From: Pseudogemmobacter lacusdianii
Lineage (GTDB): Bacteria; Pseudomonadota; Alphaproteobacteria; Rhodobacterales; Rhodobacteraceae
Reading direction: 5' to 3'
Length of the DNA: 64,000 nucleotides
NCBI RefSeq assembly: GCF_030848395.1
Contig: NZ_JAVDBT010000016.1
Coordinates: 29,250 to 93,249, forward strand
Under the pieces are notes generated by a model. It was not told where the DNA came from and searched no databases. It saw nothing but the letters and a program-made list of their open reading frames with translations. The position numbers and the translations under genes were made by a program. The stretch's first letter is position 1. Every line of letters starts with the position of its first letter. Below are positions 43,265-52,071 of the stretch, piece after piece.

Positions 43265-44194
43265 ATGCATCGACTTCGCACCCTCGTCCCCTCGGCCAAT
43301 CACCTCTTCGTCTTTGAGGCCGCGGCCCGACGGGGCAGCTTCACCGCTGCTGCTGAAGAGTTAAACGTCAGCCAGCCTGCCGTTTCCAAGACGATCAAGG
43401 CCTTGGAAGAGGCCACCGGATTGCAGCTCTTTCGGCGTCGCCATACCAGCGTCGAGCTGACGGCCGAAGGCAAGCGTCTTTATAAAGAGACGCAAACGAT
43501 GTTTGACAAAATGCATATGGTGATCACCGCTCTCAGGAGCAAATCCTCACCTGATGTCGTTCATCTGTCCTTTTCCACCACCTTTGTTCAAATGTGGCTT
43601 TTGCCAAGGCTGAAGGACTTTAAAGCCAAGCATCCCAACGTGTCGCTTCGCATTGAGCAAAGCACGCGAGAAGATTTCGACCTCGACGTTGAGAATATTG
43701 ACCTCTCGGCGCGTTTGGGTGACGGCAAATGGCCCGGTGTGGAAAGTTGGCTGATTGCGCCTGAAGAGATCATGGCCGTGTGCAGCCCTGACTATCTGGC
43801 CACCTCCGCCCCGATTGATCGACCCGCCGATCTTTTGCAGCATTCTCTTCTGCATTTCGAAGAGAAATACAGGATGCGGTTGGGCTGGCATGAATGGTTG
43901 TTGCACCATTCCGTGCAACTTCCCAAAGGCCCGAAGGAAACCGTCTTCACCGATAGCCTATCTTCGGTAGAGGCCGCCGTTCTCGGCCACGGCGTCGCGC
44001 TGGCATGGCGACATCTCTCGGCCGAACATATTCGCCGTGGACGGCTGATTTGCCCCCTGCCCGATCACATCTATAAATCTGGTGAGGCGATATATTTGAC
44101 GATGCCGATCCATCGCACGCCCAAGCCCGGTGCTGCTCTCTTTCGCGATTGGTTGGTCGAGCAGGTCGCCTTGGAAAACCAAGCTGAGGCTTAG
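43265..44194 (+). CDS. LysR-family regulator (GcvA-like)
   Basis: This 309-residue protein has the LysR N-terminal helix-turn-helix (LFVFEAAARRGSFTAAAEELNVSQPAVSKTIKAL split over residues about 13-46) and a periplasmic-binding-like effector domain. The sequence at the start of the HTH is close to GcvA-type regulators of glycine cleavage and amine genes. It follows the dehydrogenase-like gene on the same strand after a terminator, so it has its own promoter. Probable targets are that gene and the divergent sox operon. Confidence 0.85.
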   Translation: MHRLRTLVPSANHLFVFEAAARRGSFTAAAEELNVSQPAVSKTIKALEEATGLQLFRRRHTSVELTAEGKRLYKETQTMFDKMHMVITALRSKSSPDVVHLSFSTTFVQMWLLPRLKDFKAKHPNVSLRIEQSTREDFDLDVENIDLSARLGDGKWPGVESWLIAPEEIMAVCSPDYLATSAPIDRPADLLQHSLLHFEEKYRMRLGWHEWLLHHSVQLPKGPKETVFTDSLSSVEAAVLGHGVALAWRHLSAEHIRRGRLICPLPDHIYKSGEAIYLTMPIHRTPKPGAALFRDWLVEQVALENQAEA

Positions 44195-44541
44195 CGACAA
44201 GCTTCCTCGCCCATCTTTGCCTTGGCCCGCGACGTCTTCGTGAATTTGTCGGCATCACGATCTTTCCAGAAGCAGCCAGCCCGGCTTAGGAACGCTGCCG
44301 CAATGGGCCCTCGCACCACGGTCATCTTACCGGTTTTTTGACGGCGAAGCTAACCCCAGCTCTGCGCCGATTGGCCCGATGCCACCGCCGCTGGGCTCAC
44401 GCCTTTGCCGGATCCCCTGCTTAATCGCTGGGGATCCCGCTCAGGCTTCGTTCAATTGCAATTGGGAATGGTAAGGCAAACCGCCGCGACCCCGTCTTCG
44501 TTCGCCGCCTCTCACAGCGTTCCGCAAGCAGGCCCCCCTCG
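44195..44541. other. Non-coding gap between convergent genes
   Basis: These 347 bp hold no supported gene. GGATCCCC and GGGGATCC (44410-44437, 12-nt loop) form a stem without a T-run. A weak 4-bp hairpin followed by TTTTTT at 44319-44339 could end the LysR transcript. Confidence 0.5.
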
Positions 44542-45594
44542 TCAGGCGACCCCTGCCCTCAGCAGCATGCCGAAGAGATCGCGCGGCTCATCGGGATCTG
44601 CAAGAAGATCAAGGTCTTCGCTGTGCGGGTGGTCTTTCAACAAACGTTGCACATACCGCAACGCGCTGAAATCTTCGGTGGCAAAGCCGACGCTATCGAA
44701 GAGGGTAATTTCCTTGTCCGAGCTGCGCCCCGGCGCCGCGCCCGTGATCACTTGCCAGAACTCGGTCACCGGATGATCCGCTGACAGTTGCTGGATCTCC
44801 CCCTCAATGCGGGTTTGCGGCGGATATTCCACGAAGATGCTGGAGCGATGAAGAATGTCGCTGTGCAGCTCGGTCTTGCCGGGGCAGTCGCCGCCGACTG
44901 CGTTGATATGCACGCCTTCGCCGATCATATTGTCGGTGAGGATCGTCGCATTGGTCTTATCGGCTGTCACGGTGGTGACGATATGGGCGCCCAGAACGGC
45001 CTCTTGCGCGCTGCCGCAAGCGGTCACTTTCAACCCACGCCCGGCCAAATTCTGCGCGCAACGCTGCGTTGCCGTTGGGTCGATGTCGTAAAGCCGAACT
45101 TCATCGATGCCGCAGATCGCCTTGAAGGCCAAAGCCTGAAACTCGGACTGCGCCCCATTGCCGATCAAAGCCATGACGCGAGATCCGCTTGGCATCAGAT
45201 GTTTGGCGACCAAGGCCGAGGTAGCCGCCGTCCGCAAAGCCGTCAGAATGGTCATCTCGGTCATCAGCACCGGATAGCCCGTTGCCACATCAGACAGCAC
45301 GCCAAAGGCGGTGACGGTTTGAAGACCGTCCTTGGTGTTCTTGGGATGGCCGTTCACATATTTGAACCCATAAGCGATGCCGTCCGAGGTCGGCATCAGC
45401 TCGATCACCCCATCGGGCGAATGTGCGGCCACCCGTGGGGTTTTATCAAACAGGGACCAGCGCCCGAAATCCTCGGCGATCACCTCGGACAGTTCGATGA
45501 GGAACCGGTCCACGCCGACCGCGCGGACAAGGTTCATCATGTTCTCGACGCTGACAAAGGGAACCGTATTCAGCGCGCGGGGTTCGGTTTGCAT
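44542..45594 (-). CDS. Ornithine cyclodeaminase/mu-crystallin family enzyme
   Basis: This 350-residue protein has the family fold: an N-terminal substrate domain and a Rossmann NAD domain with the motif ALIGNGAQSEFQAL (near residues 143-156), then VTTVTADKTNATIL and NAVGGDCPGKTEL. Typical reactions are ornithine to proline with loss of ammonia, or reduction/dehydrogenation of imino acids. It precedes a Liv-type importer on the same strand, 54 bp upstream of livH's stop side, but whether it is co-transcribed with it is unclear because it lies downstream of livH. Substrate may be an amino acid delivered by that importer. Confidence 0.85.
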   Translation of the reverse strand: MQTEPRALNTVPFVSVENMMNLVRAVGVDRFLIELSEVIAEDFGRWSLFDKTPRVAAHSPDGVIELMPTSDGIAYGFKYVNGHPKNTKDGLQTVTAFGVLSDVATGYPVLMTEMTILTALRTAATSALVAKHLMPSGSRVMALIGNGAQSEFQALAFKAICGIDEVRLYDIDPTATQRCAQNLAGRGLKVTACGSAQEAVLGAHIVTTVTADKTNATILTDNMIGEGVHINAVGGDCPGKTELHSDILHRSSIFVEYPPQTRIEGEIQQLSADHPVTEFWQVITGAAPGRSSDKEITLFDSVGFATEDFSALRYVQRLLKDHPHSEDLDLLADPDEPRDLFGMLLRAGVA

Positions 45595-45648
45595 GTTTTC
45601 TTCGCCTTACAAGGTCGCTGAGGTTGATTGGTCAAAGGTCGACTAAAG

Positions 45649-46536
45649 TCAAAGTTTGACGAGAGTTTTGCGCGCCAATAGGCCTTGCGGGCGGAACAGC
45701 AAGACGCTGATCACCAGAAGGATGGCAAAGGCATCGCGATAGGGCAGCAGGCTCTCGGGCAGATAGGCTTGCAAAATCACTTCGATGAAGCCCAGCAAGA
45801 AGCCCCCCGCAACGGCGCCCGACAGACTTCCCAATCCGCCGATGATAGCGGCGATAAAGGCCTTCAACACAGGCAAAGCCCCCATCAAAGGATCGACACT
45901 GCCCCGTTGCGCGACCCAAAGGATGCCAGCCACACCGGCGAGCAATCCCGAAATAGCAAAGGCCGTGGCCACAACCGAATTTGCGCGCAGCCCCATCAGG
46001 CGCAGCACGGCGAAATCTTCCGCGGCCGCGCGCATCGCCCGCCCCGCAATGGTGCGGTGCAAGAAGAGGTTTAGCCCCAGAAGCATCGCCAAAGTCACGA
46101 TGATCGAAATCAGCTGGATCATCCCCAAATGAAGCGGGCCGATGGTGACCACTCCAGACAGCGAGGCCGGGATAGAGACCGGGATCGGGCGCGCCGAGAT
46201 CAGGTTTTGGAACAAGACCCGCAAGATCGCGCTGACCGCAAAACTGGTCAGCAGCAGCGTCGTCCCCGATGCGCCGCGCACGGGCCGGAAGGCCACCCGC
46301 TCCATCAAAAGCGCGGCGGTCATGGCCACCCCAAGCCCGGCAATCACCGCCAAGGGGAAAGGCATGCCCCAGATCAGGGCAAAACAGACGGCATAGCCCG
46401 TGACCGTCATCAGCTCGCCATGAGCAAAGTTGATCAATCCGATGATCGAGAACACCACCGCCAGACCAAGGGCCAGCAAAGCATAGGTGCCGCCAAGGCT
46501 CAGCGCGTTCAGAAGTTGCTGCAGGAAGATTTCCAT
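45649..46536 (-). CDS. Branched-chain amino acid-type ABC transporter permease (LivH family)
   Basis: I chose ATG 46536 (MEIFLQQLLNALSLGG), giving 295 residues and the usual LivH N-terminus. About eight membrane segments are visible, with the family loop MRAAAEDFAVLRLMGLRAN and the motif INFAHGELMTVTGY near residue 38. It is 16 bp downstream of livF. It forms the translocation channel with the LivM part of the fusion protein. Confidence 0.9.
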   Translation of the reverse strand: MEIFLQQLLNALSLGGTYALLALGLAVVFSIIGLINFAHGELMTVTGYAVCFALIWGMPFPLAVIAGLGVAMTAALLMERVAFRPVRGASGTTLLLTSFAVSAILRVLFQNLISARPIPVSIPASLSGVVTIGPLHLGMIQLISIIVTLAMLLGLNLFLHRTIAGRAMRAAAEDFAVLRLMGLRANSVVATAFAISGLLAGVAGILWVAQRGSVDPLMGALPVLKAFIAAIIGGLGSLSGAVAGGFLLGFIEVILQAYLPESLLPYRDAFAILLVISVLLFRPQGLLARKTLVKL

Positions 46537-46552
46537 AGCGAGGTCCCTGTCT

Positions 46553-47278
46553 TCACGCGCCGAGATAGGCGTTTTGAATTTCTGGAGAGGCGCGCAGCTC
46601 GGCGGCGCTGCCTTGCAATTCGATACGGCCATTGGCCAGGACATAGCCACGGTCAGCGATCTCAAGCGACTGTGCCACGTTCTGCTCGACCAAAAGGATC
46701 GTAAGCCCTTGATCGCGCAGGTCGCGGATCAGGTCGAAGATTGCATCCACCACTTGCGGGGCAAGGCCCAATGAGGGCTCATCCAGCAGCAACAGATCTG
46801 GCGAGGACATCAGCGCGCGCCCGATCGCCAACATCTGCTGCTCGCCCCCCGATAGCAGGCCGGCCTTTTGATGCAACCGCTCGGCCAAAATTGGGAAACG
46901 CGCCAACATATCAGCCTTCACCGCGGCAGGATTGCCCCGTTTGGCATGTTTCGCCCCGCCCAAGATCAGGTTCTCTTCCACGGTCAGCGATGCAAAGACC
47001 CGGCGCCCTTCGGGGACCAGCGTCATACCGCGGCGCACAATCGTCTCAGGTGGAAGGCCAAGCAGGTCGATGCCCGCAAAAACCAGGCGATTTGCCTTGC
47101 GCGGCGCAAGCCCCACCAAAGCATTCAAGGTCGAGCTTTTTCCCGCTCCGTTCGCCCCTAAAAGCGTGACGATTTCGCCCCGTTTGACGGTCAGGTCAAT
47201 GCCATCCACGGCCTCGACTGGGCCATAGCTGACAGTCAGGCCTTCGATGGTCAGAAGGGGTTCATCCGACGGGGTCAT
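46553..47278 (-). CDS. Branched-chain amino acid-type ABC transporter ATP-binding protein (LivF family)
   Basis: This 241-residue ATPase has Walker A GANGAGKSS, Q-loop-region GMTLVPEGRRVFASLTV (a LivF hallmark), signature LSGGEQQMLAIGRAL and Walker B LLLLDEPSLGLAP. It pairs with the LivG part of the upstream fusion. Gene order on the minus strand is livMG fusion, binding protein, livF, livH. Confidence 0.9.
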   Translation of the reverse strand: MTPSDEPLLTIEGLTVSYGPVEAVDGIDLTVKRGEIVTLLGANGAGKSSTLNALVGLAPRKANRLVFAGIDLLGLPPETIVRRGMTLVPEGRRVFASLTVEENLILGGAKHAKRGNPAAVKADMLARFPILAERLHQKAGLLSGGEQQMLAIGRALMSSPDLLLLDEPSLGLAPQVVDAIFDLIRDLRDQGLTILLVEQNVAQSLEIADRGYVLANGRIELQGSAAELRASPEIQNAYLGA

Positions 47279-47307
47279 GATCTTCGTGCTCGCTGACAGA
47301 GGGGAGA

Positions 47308-47335
47308 CGTGGCCCCGGAGATGCTCGGGGCCACG
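47308..47335 (-). promoter_or_regulatory. Stem-loop between the binding-protein gene and livF
   Basis: CGTGGCCCCG and CGGGGCCACG form a perfect 10-bp stem with an 8-nt loop, 12 bp after the binding-protein stop. No T-run follows on the minus strand. It likely stabilises or partly attenuates the transcript to favour binding protein. Confidence 0.6.
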
Positions 47336-47347
47336 CGATGGTTGGGC

Positions 47348-48508
47348 TTACGGTGCCGGGATATCCGCCGCTTCCGGCAGACCTTGTGCAACCAGTTCGC
47401 GATCACCGCCCTTAACGCGGACAAGCGCAACCGAGCGCAGCGGCATGCCGTTGGTGCCTTTGAAGGTGATCGGGCCGGTCACACCAGCCAAGTTTTCCAG
47501 ATTGGCAATGCCATCACGGATCGCGGCGGGCTCGACGCTGTCCGCTGCGGTCACAGCAGCTTCGATGATATTGCCAAGGTCATAACCGTTGGCGATATAG
47601 ATCGTGTCCGGAGCGTTGCCGGTTTTTTCCTGCCATTTCGCGTTGAACGCTTCCAGCGCGCTGCCTTCGGTGGCGTGACCAGCGGTCGAGAAGACGACGC
47701 CTTCAGCCAGTTCGCCCAAGCTGAACGTGGTCGGGCTGTCGATCGCATCAGCGCCGATGATCGGAGCGGTCACGCCTGCACCGCGCAGTTGGCGGATGAA
47801 GGCCGGGAAGTCGGGCTCATAGGCAGCGGTCATGATGACGTCAGGCTGCGGGTTCATCGCCGCGATCTTGGTCACTTCAGCGCTGAAGTCTTGCTGACCC
47901 ATCGTGAAAGTACCCTCACCCAAGAGCGTGCCGCCCTTGGCCTCGAACACCTGACCGAAATATTGCGGCAGTTTCAGCGTATAGGCCGTGTCCGGCGAGG
48001 TCAGGATATAGGCGGTCTTATAGCCTTGCTCGATGGCGTGGTTGGCCAGCATCGTGGCTTGCACGTTATCGGCCGGATAGTTCGAGAACATGTGATCGCC
48101 CACAGCCAGCGGCAGGGTCGGCGTGGTGGCGCAGAAGGAGATCGCCGGGATGCCAGCGTCTTGGGTAATCATACCGGCCGCAATCGACGGGTCAGCATCG
48201 CAAGGGGTGATGATCAGCTGCGCGCCCTCATCGACCAATTCTTGCGCGACCAAAGCGGTCTGAGCCGAGTCGGTGCGGGTGTCTTTGATGATGGTCTTGA
48301 TCGGGAACTTGCCCGCGATACCGCCAGCGGCGTTGATCTCATCGATCTTCAACTGCAGACCCGCCAGGTTCGGCTGATCATAGGGAGCGAGATAGCCGGT
48401 TTGCGCGGTGGCAAAGCCGATCACCAGATCGTCCGCCATAGCCGGCACCGTGCTCAGCGCGCTGATCGCGGCGGACAGCAGCAAGAGTTTGTTTTTTTTC
48501 ATTTGCAA
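47348..48508 (-). CDS. Branched-chain amino acid-type periplasmic binding protein
   Basis: This 386-residue protein starts with a Sec signal peptide (MQMKKNKLLLLSAAISALST, cleavage near residue 25, AMA-D). The mature part is a Leu/Ile/Val-type periplasmic binding fold (Peripla_BP_6) with VIGFATAQTGYLAPYDQPNLAGLQL at its start. Such proteins bind many amides and amino acids besides branched-chain ones. The divergent catabolic operon suggests an amide or amine ligand rather than leucine. Confidence 0.87.
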   Translation of the reverse strand: MQMKKNKLLLLSAAISALSTVPAMADDLVIGFATAQTGYLAPYDQPNLAGLQLKIDEINAAGGIAGKFPIKTIIKDTRTDSAQTALVAQELVDEGAQLIITPCDADPSIAAGMITQDAGIPAISFCATTPTLPLAVGDHMFSNYPADNVQATMLANHAIEQGYKTAYILTSPDTAYTLKLPQYFGQVFEAKGGTLLGEGTFTMGQQDFSAEVTKIAAMNPQPDVIMTAAYEPDFPAFIRQLRGAGVTAPIIGADAIDSPTTFSLGELAEGVVFSTAGHATEGSALEAFNAKWQEKTGNAPDTIYIANGYDLGNIIEAAVTAADSVEPAAIRDGIANLENLAGVTGPITFKGTNGMPLRSVALVRVKGGDRELVAQGLPEAADIPAP

Positions 48509-48535
48509 AGTTCCTCTGTTGGTAGGGGCGAAAAG

Positions 48536-50329
48536 TCAGGCGGCGGCGCGGCGCTTGCCGATATAGGCTTCGATCACGGTCGCGTTGTTGCGGATCTCTT
48601 CCGGAGTGCCTTCGGCAATCATCTCGCCCTTGTTGAGAACGACGATATGATCGCAAAGCCGCATGATCAGCTTAAGATCATGTTCGACGACCAGAAGACC
48701 GATGCCGAAATCGCTGCGGATCTTTTGCAAGACGGCGATCAGCGCATCCGTCTCGGCGGGGTTCATGCCTGCGGCCGGCTCGTCCAGCAGCAAGAACGAG
48801 GGGCGCAATGCCAAAGCTCGTGCGATTTCCAACCGCCGCTGCGCGCCATAGGGCAGCGAATTGGCGGGCCGTTCCGCCAGATCCTGCAAGTCGACCACGT
48901 TAAGCGCGGCCATTGCCAGAGCGCGGCTGTCCTCGCCAGACTGGGCCACGCTGTCGGCGGCCACAGTGACATTCTCCAGCACGCTGAGGTTGCGGAACAG
49001 GCGGATGTTCTGGAAGGTCCGACCAAGGCCGCGCATCGGCACCTTATGCGGCGCAATCTTCGCCGTATCGGTGCCGTTCAGAAGGACCCGGCCAGAGCTT
49101 GGTGGCACCACACCCGAGATCGCATTGATCATGGTCGACTTCCCGGCGCCGTTCGGGCCGATCAGACCGGTCACAAGGCCGGGGCGGACCGTAAAGCTGA
49201 CATTCTCAAGCGCCACAAGACCCGCGAAGCGACGGCCCACGCCATGCACCTCCAGCGAGGCTTTGCCCGCCGACGGGGCCTCAATGGCACCAATCGCGGT
49301 CACTTTCGCCTCGGGAAACAGCCGCTCATCCACTTCGCGCAAGCCAAAGAGCCCATCGCGCAGTCGATACATCACGATGAGGATCACGATGCCGACCCCG
49401 ACATCCGTCAGGCCAAACATCTGAGGCAGCGCGACGCCAAGAACCTCTGAGCCGCCTTCCAGCCCACGCAGAAGATCGACCATAACGACGATCAGCGCCG
49501 TTCCCCCGACGGCCCCCGAAACGGTCGTCATCCCGCCAAGGATCAGCATGGACATCAAAAGGAAGGTCAAGTTGAAGTAGAAATCCTTGGGCGAGAAGGC
49601 TCCAAGGAAATGCGCAAGCAAAGCCCCCGCCGCGCCCGAGGCCAAGCCTCCCAAGACCCAAGCGATAAAGCGTTCCCGCGTCACATTTACACCGCTGGCG
49701 CGGGCCGCAATCTCATCCTCACGCGCAGCCCGCAGCGCCAAGCCGCCCTTCGTGTCACGATAGATGCGCGCCAAGGCCACGGCGATCAGCGCCACGGGCA
49801 GCGCGACAAAGGCGGACACGCCGCGCGGGATGCCGAAGAAGGTTTGGCTGCCCCGCGTGATATCGGCCGATGCCACCAAAGTGACATGGACGATGACCAA
49901 AAAGCCCAATGTCGCGATCGATGCCGCAGAGCCGCTCAGTCGGGAAAGCGGCAGGCCAAAGAGCACCGCGACAAGGCCTGCCACCGCCAGCGCGCCCAAC
50001 ATGCCGATCCAGAGCGAATGCCCCCCCGCGATCGCGGCCAACCATTGCGGCAGATTGGGCAGGCTGGTCGAAAGAAGCGAGGTTTGGATCGTTAAGAGGG
50101 CAGAACCATAGGCGCCCAGCGCCATGAAACCGGCATGGCCAAAAGAGATAATCCCCGAATTGCCGCTGTAGATCTGCATCCCGACCACAGCGCTGACATA
50201 GATCAAGTAAAGCGCCGTCAGACGCGCGTAGGAGGCCGGCATGAAAAATTCAGCGATGATCGCCAGTGCGATAAGCGGCAGCGCAAGCGTGAGGCAGCCT
50301 TTGACGGCTTGTTTCCCGATTCGCGGCAT
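48536..50329 (-). CDS. Fused LivM permease-LivG ATPase of a Liv-type ABC transporter
   Basis: I chose ATG 50329 (MPRIGKQAVKG), preceded by GGGGGA, which gives 597 residues. Residues 1 to about 330 are a LivM-type permease (SGNSGIISFGHAGFMALGAY at 55-74, loop AAREDEIAARASGVNV at 201-216). Residues about 357-597 are a LivG-type ATPase, with Walker A GPNGAGKS (391-398), the usual NIRLFRNLSVLENV and Walker B FLLLDEPAAGMNP. A short linker joins them. LivM and LivG are normally separate; the fusion is continuous in frame with no stop. Confidence 0.9.
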   Translation of the reverse strand: MPRIGKQAVKGCLTLALPLIALAIIAEFFMPASYARLTALYLIYVSAVVGMQIYSGNSGIISFGHAGFMALGAYGSALLTIQTSLLSTSLPNLPQWLAAIAGGHSLWIGMLGALAVAGLVAVLFGLPLSRLSGSAASIATLGFLVIVHVTLVASADITRGSQTFFGIPRGVSAFVALPVALIAVALARIYRDTKGGLALRAAREDEIAARASGVNVTRERFIAWVLGGLASGAAGALLAHFLGAFSPKDFYFNLTFLLMSMLILGGMTTVSGAVGGTALIVVMVDLLRGLEGGSEVLGVALPQMFGLTDVGVGIVILIVMYRLRDGLFGLREVDERLFPEAKVTAIGAIEAPSAGKASLEVHGVGRRFAGLVALENVSFTVRPGLVTGLIGPNGAGKSTMINAISGVVPPSSGRVLLNGTDTAKIAPHKVPMRGLGRTFQNIRLFRNLSVLENVTVAADSVAQSGEDSRALAMAALNVVDLQDLAERPANSLPYGAQRRLEIARALALRPSFLLLDEPAAGMNPAETDALIAVLQKIRSDFGIGLLVVEHDLKLIMRLCDHIVVLNKGEMIAEGTPEEIRNNATVIEAYIGKRRAAA

Positions 50330-50431
50330 CTTTCCCCCTAACACAGCGCAGGTCGCAGTCCTGTATCCAACATGGTGCACTCGCGCCCGTTGTGTCAATA
50401 TCATTTCACAAAGCCAAAACATGTTGACTTT

Positions 50432-50447
50432 TGTATCGTATGTTACA
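50432..50447. promoter_or_regulatory. Imperfect palindrome between livMG and the RpiR gene
   Basis: TGTATCGTATGTTACA has inverted TGTA/TACA ends and matching inner bases (TGTAnCnTAnGnTACA). It sits in the AT-rich centre of the 160-bp divergent promoter region, 43 bp upstream of the rpiR-type gene. It is a candidate operator for that regulator. Confidence 0.4.
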
Positions 50448-50489
50448 TTGTCATAGGACGAAGGACGGGACCGCTCAAAGGGCGATAAA

Positions 50490-51398
50490 ATGGCAATCCG
50501 CGACCGCTTGACGAATGGCAGCGTGCAGCTCACGCCTTCGGATCTGAAGGTCGCCCGCGCCCTGTTGGCAGATTACCCGGCAGCTGGGCTGAACACGGTG
50601 GCGCAGCTTGCAGCCATTGCTGGCGTGTCTGGACCGACCGTGGTCCGCTTCGTCTCGCGCCTTGGTTTCGATGGATTTCCCGAATTTCAAAAGGCGTTGC
50701 TGGCCGAGGTTCAAGCGCGGATGAACTCGCCCTTAGCGATGATCGACGCCGGAAAAGCGACGGCGGTGCCGCAAGAGCAGATCTATCAAGAGGTGATCCG
50801 CACCTGCGTTGGGATGCTGGAAACAACCGCTGATATGGTTTTGGCGGCCGAATTCGACATGGCGGCTCGCCTTGTCAGCGATCCGAGCTATCGGCTGCAT
50901 TTCATTGGCGGGCGCTTCTCGGGCTATCTCGCTGGGATGCTGTGGCAACATATTTGCCAGCTCAGAACCGATTGTATGATGGTCAGCAACAGCCAGCCCG
51001 ACCGGATCGATTCTCTGGTCGACATCGGGCGGCGGGATCTGATCGTCGCTTTCGATTACCGTCGCTATCAGACAGATACCATCCAATATGTCACCGCTTC
51101 GGCAGAGCGCGGCGCGCAAGTGGTGCTCTTTACAGACCCCTGGACCTCGCCACTGGCAGCCTATGCGAAGGTCGTCATCAGCGCCCCGGTTGAGGGCCCC
51201 TCTCCTTTCGACACGATGGTGCCTGCGCTTGCCCAAGTTGAGGCTCTGATCGCAGCGGTCACCACCCGATTGTCAGCGACCTCACGCGGCCGGATCGCCG
51301 AGATCGAGGCCCTGCGCAAGCATTCGGGCATCACCGAAGACCAACATTCCCCCCTACCTAAGACCGCGCCAGAGTCCGCGGGCCAAGCCGGAGACTGA
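50490..51398 (+). CDS. RpiR/MurR-family transcriptional regulator
   Basis: This 302-residue protein has an N-terminal RpiR helix-turn-helix (TVAQLAAIAGVSGPTVVRFVSRLGFDGFPEFQ, within residues about 36-67) and a C-terminal SIS sugar-isomerase-like domain that senses a ligand. The SIS region begins near residue 120 (RLHFIGGRFSGYLAGML). It is divergent from the Liv-type importer and heads a catabolic operon two bases away from the isochorismatase-like gene. It should control both transcripts in response to a pathway intermediate. Confidence 0.88.
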   Translation: MAIRDRLTNGSVQLTPSDLKVARALLADYPAAGLNTVAQLAAIAGVSGPTVVRFVSRLGFDGFPEFQKALLAEVQARMNSPLAMIDAGKATAVPQEQIYQEVIRTCVGMLETTADMVLAAEFDMAARLVSDPSYRLHFIGGRFSGYLAGMLWQHICQLRTDCMMVSNSQPDRIDSLVDIGRRDLIVAFDYRRYQTDTIQYVTASAERGAQVVLFTDPWTSPLAAYAKVVISAPVEGPSPFDTMVPALAQVEALIAAVTTRLSATSRGRIAEIEALRKHSGITEDQHSPLPKTAPESAGQAGD

Positions 51399-51399
51399 T

Positions 51400-52062
51400 A
51401 TGAGTGAACTTATTTCGATCGAATTTGGCGGCCAGATGGTCCGTCGTGACAGCGCTTATGAAAAAGGCGCTTGCACCTATTTGCTGGTCGATATGCAGCG
51501 CATCTGGGCCGAACCGATGATGGACCCGACCCATCCGATGCCGGCTGACAGCTATTTTATGCGCCGGGTGCATGAGACGGTCATCCCCAATCAAGTGAAG
51601 ATCCTGAACGCCTTCCGCGAAGCCGGCGAGAATGTTTGCCATACGATCATCGAAAGCCTGACCGCCGATGGCCGGGATCGCTCACTCGATCACAAGCTGT
51701 CGAACATGCATGTGCCGAAGGGCGCGCCGGAAGGCGCCATCATTCCCGCGCTGACCCCGACCGAGAATGAGCCGGTTCTGCCGAAAACCTCCTCTGGTCT
51801 CTTCAACTCGACCAATGCCGATTATGTGCTGCGCAACCTGAACACCCGGTTCTTGATCATCGCAGGGATCGTGACCGATCAATGCGTGGACATGGCGGTC
51901 CGCGATGCCGCTGACCGGGGGTATTTGGTGACGGTGGTGCAGGATGCTTGCGCGACCTACACGCCCGAGCGGCATGAGGCTGCGCTGCGCGCCTATGGCG
52001 GCTATTGCTGGATCACCGATACCGAAACCGTTCTGGCCCGCCTTGCGGCGCTTCAAGCGTAA
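51400..52062 (+). CDS. Isochorismatase-like cysteine hydrolase
   Basis: This 220-residue cytoplasmic enzyme has the cysteine-hydrolase triad of the isochorismatase-like superfamily: Asp31 (LLVDMQR), Lys129 (VLPKTSSG) and Cys162 (VTDQCVDMAV). The cis-peptide-type segment GIVTDQC is intact. Members hydrolyse amides such as N-carbamoylsarcosine, nicotinamide or ureido compounds. Its neighbours act on gamma-glutamyl and N-formyl/acyl amino compounds, so an amidase role is likely; isochorismate is not a likely substrate here. Confidence 0.85.
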   Translation: MSELISIEFGGQMVRRDSAYEKGACTYLLVDMQRIWAEPMMDPTHPMPADSYFMRRVHETVIPNQVKILNAFREAGENVCHTIIESLTADGRDRSLDHKLSNMHVPKGAPEGAIIPALTPTENEPVLPKTSSGLFNSTNADYVLRNLNTRFLIIAGIVTDQCVDMAVRDAADRGYLVTVVQDACATYTPERHEAALRAYGGYCWITDTETVLARLAALQA

Positions 52063-52071
52063 GAGCCCCAC

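Noticed and set aside
44319..44339. Intrinsic terminator after the LysR gene
   Set aside because: The stem is only 4 bp although six T follow; it is too weak to list as a separate terminator.
47309..49450. Long open frame on the plus strand opposite the Liv importer genes
   Set aside because: It lies antisense to clear transporter genes with correct families and starts. Its translation is His/Arg/Gly-rich with no known family, as expected for shadows in GC-rich DNA.
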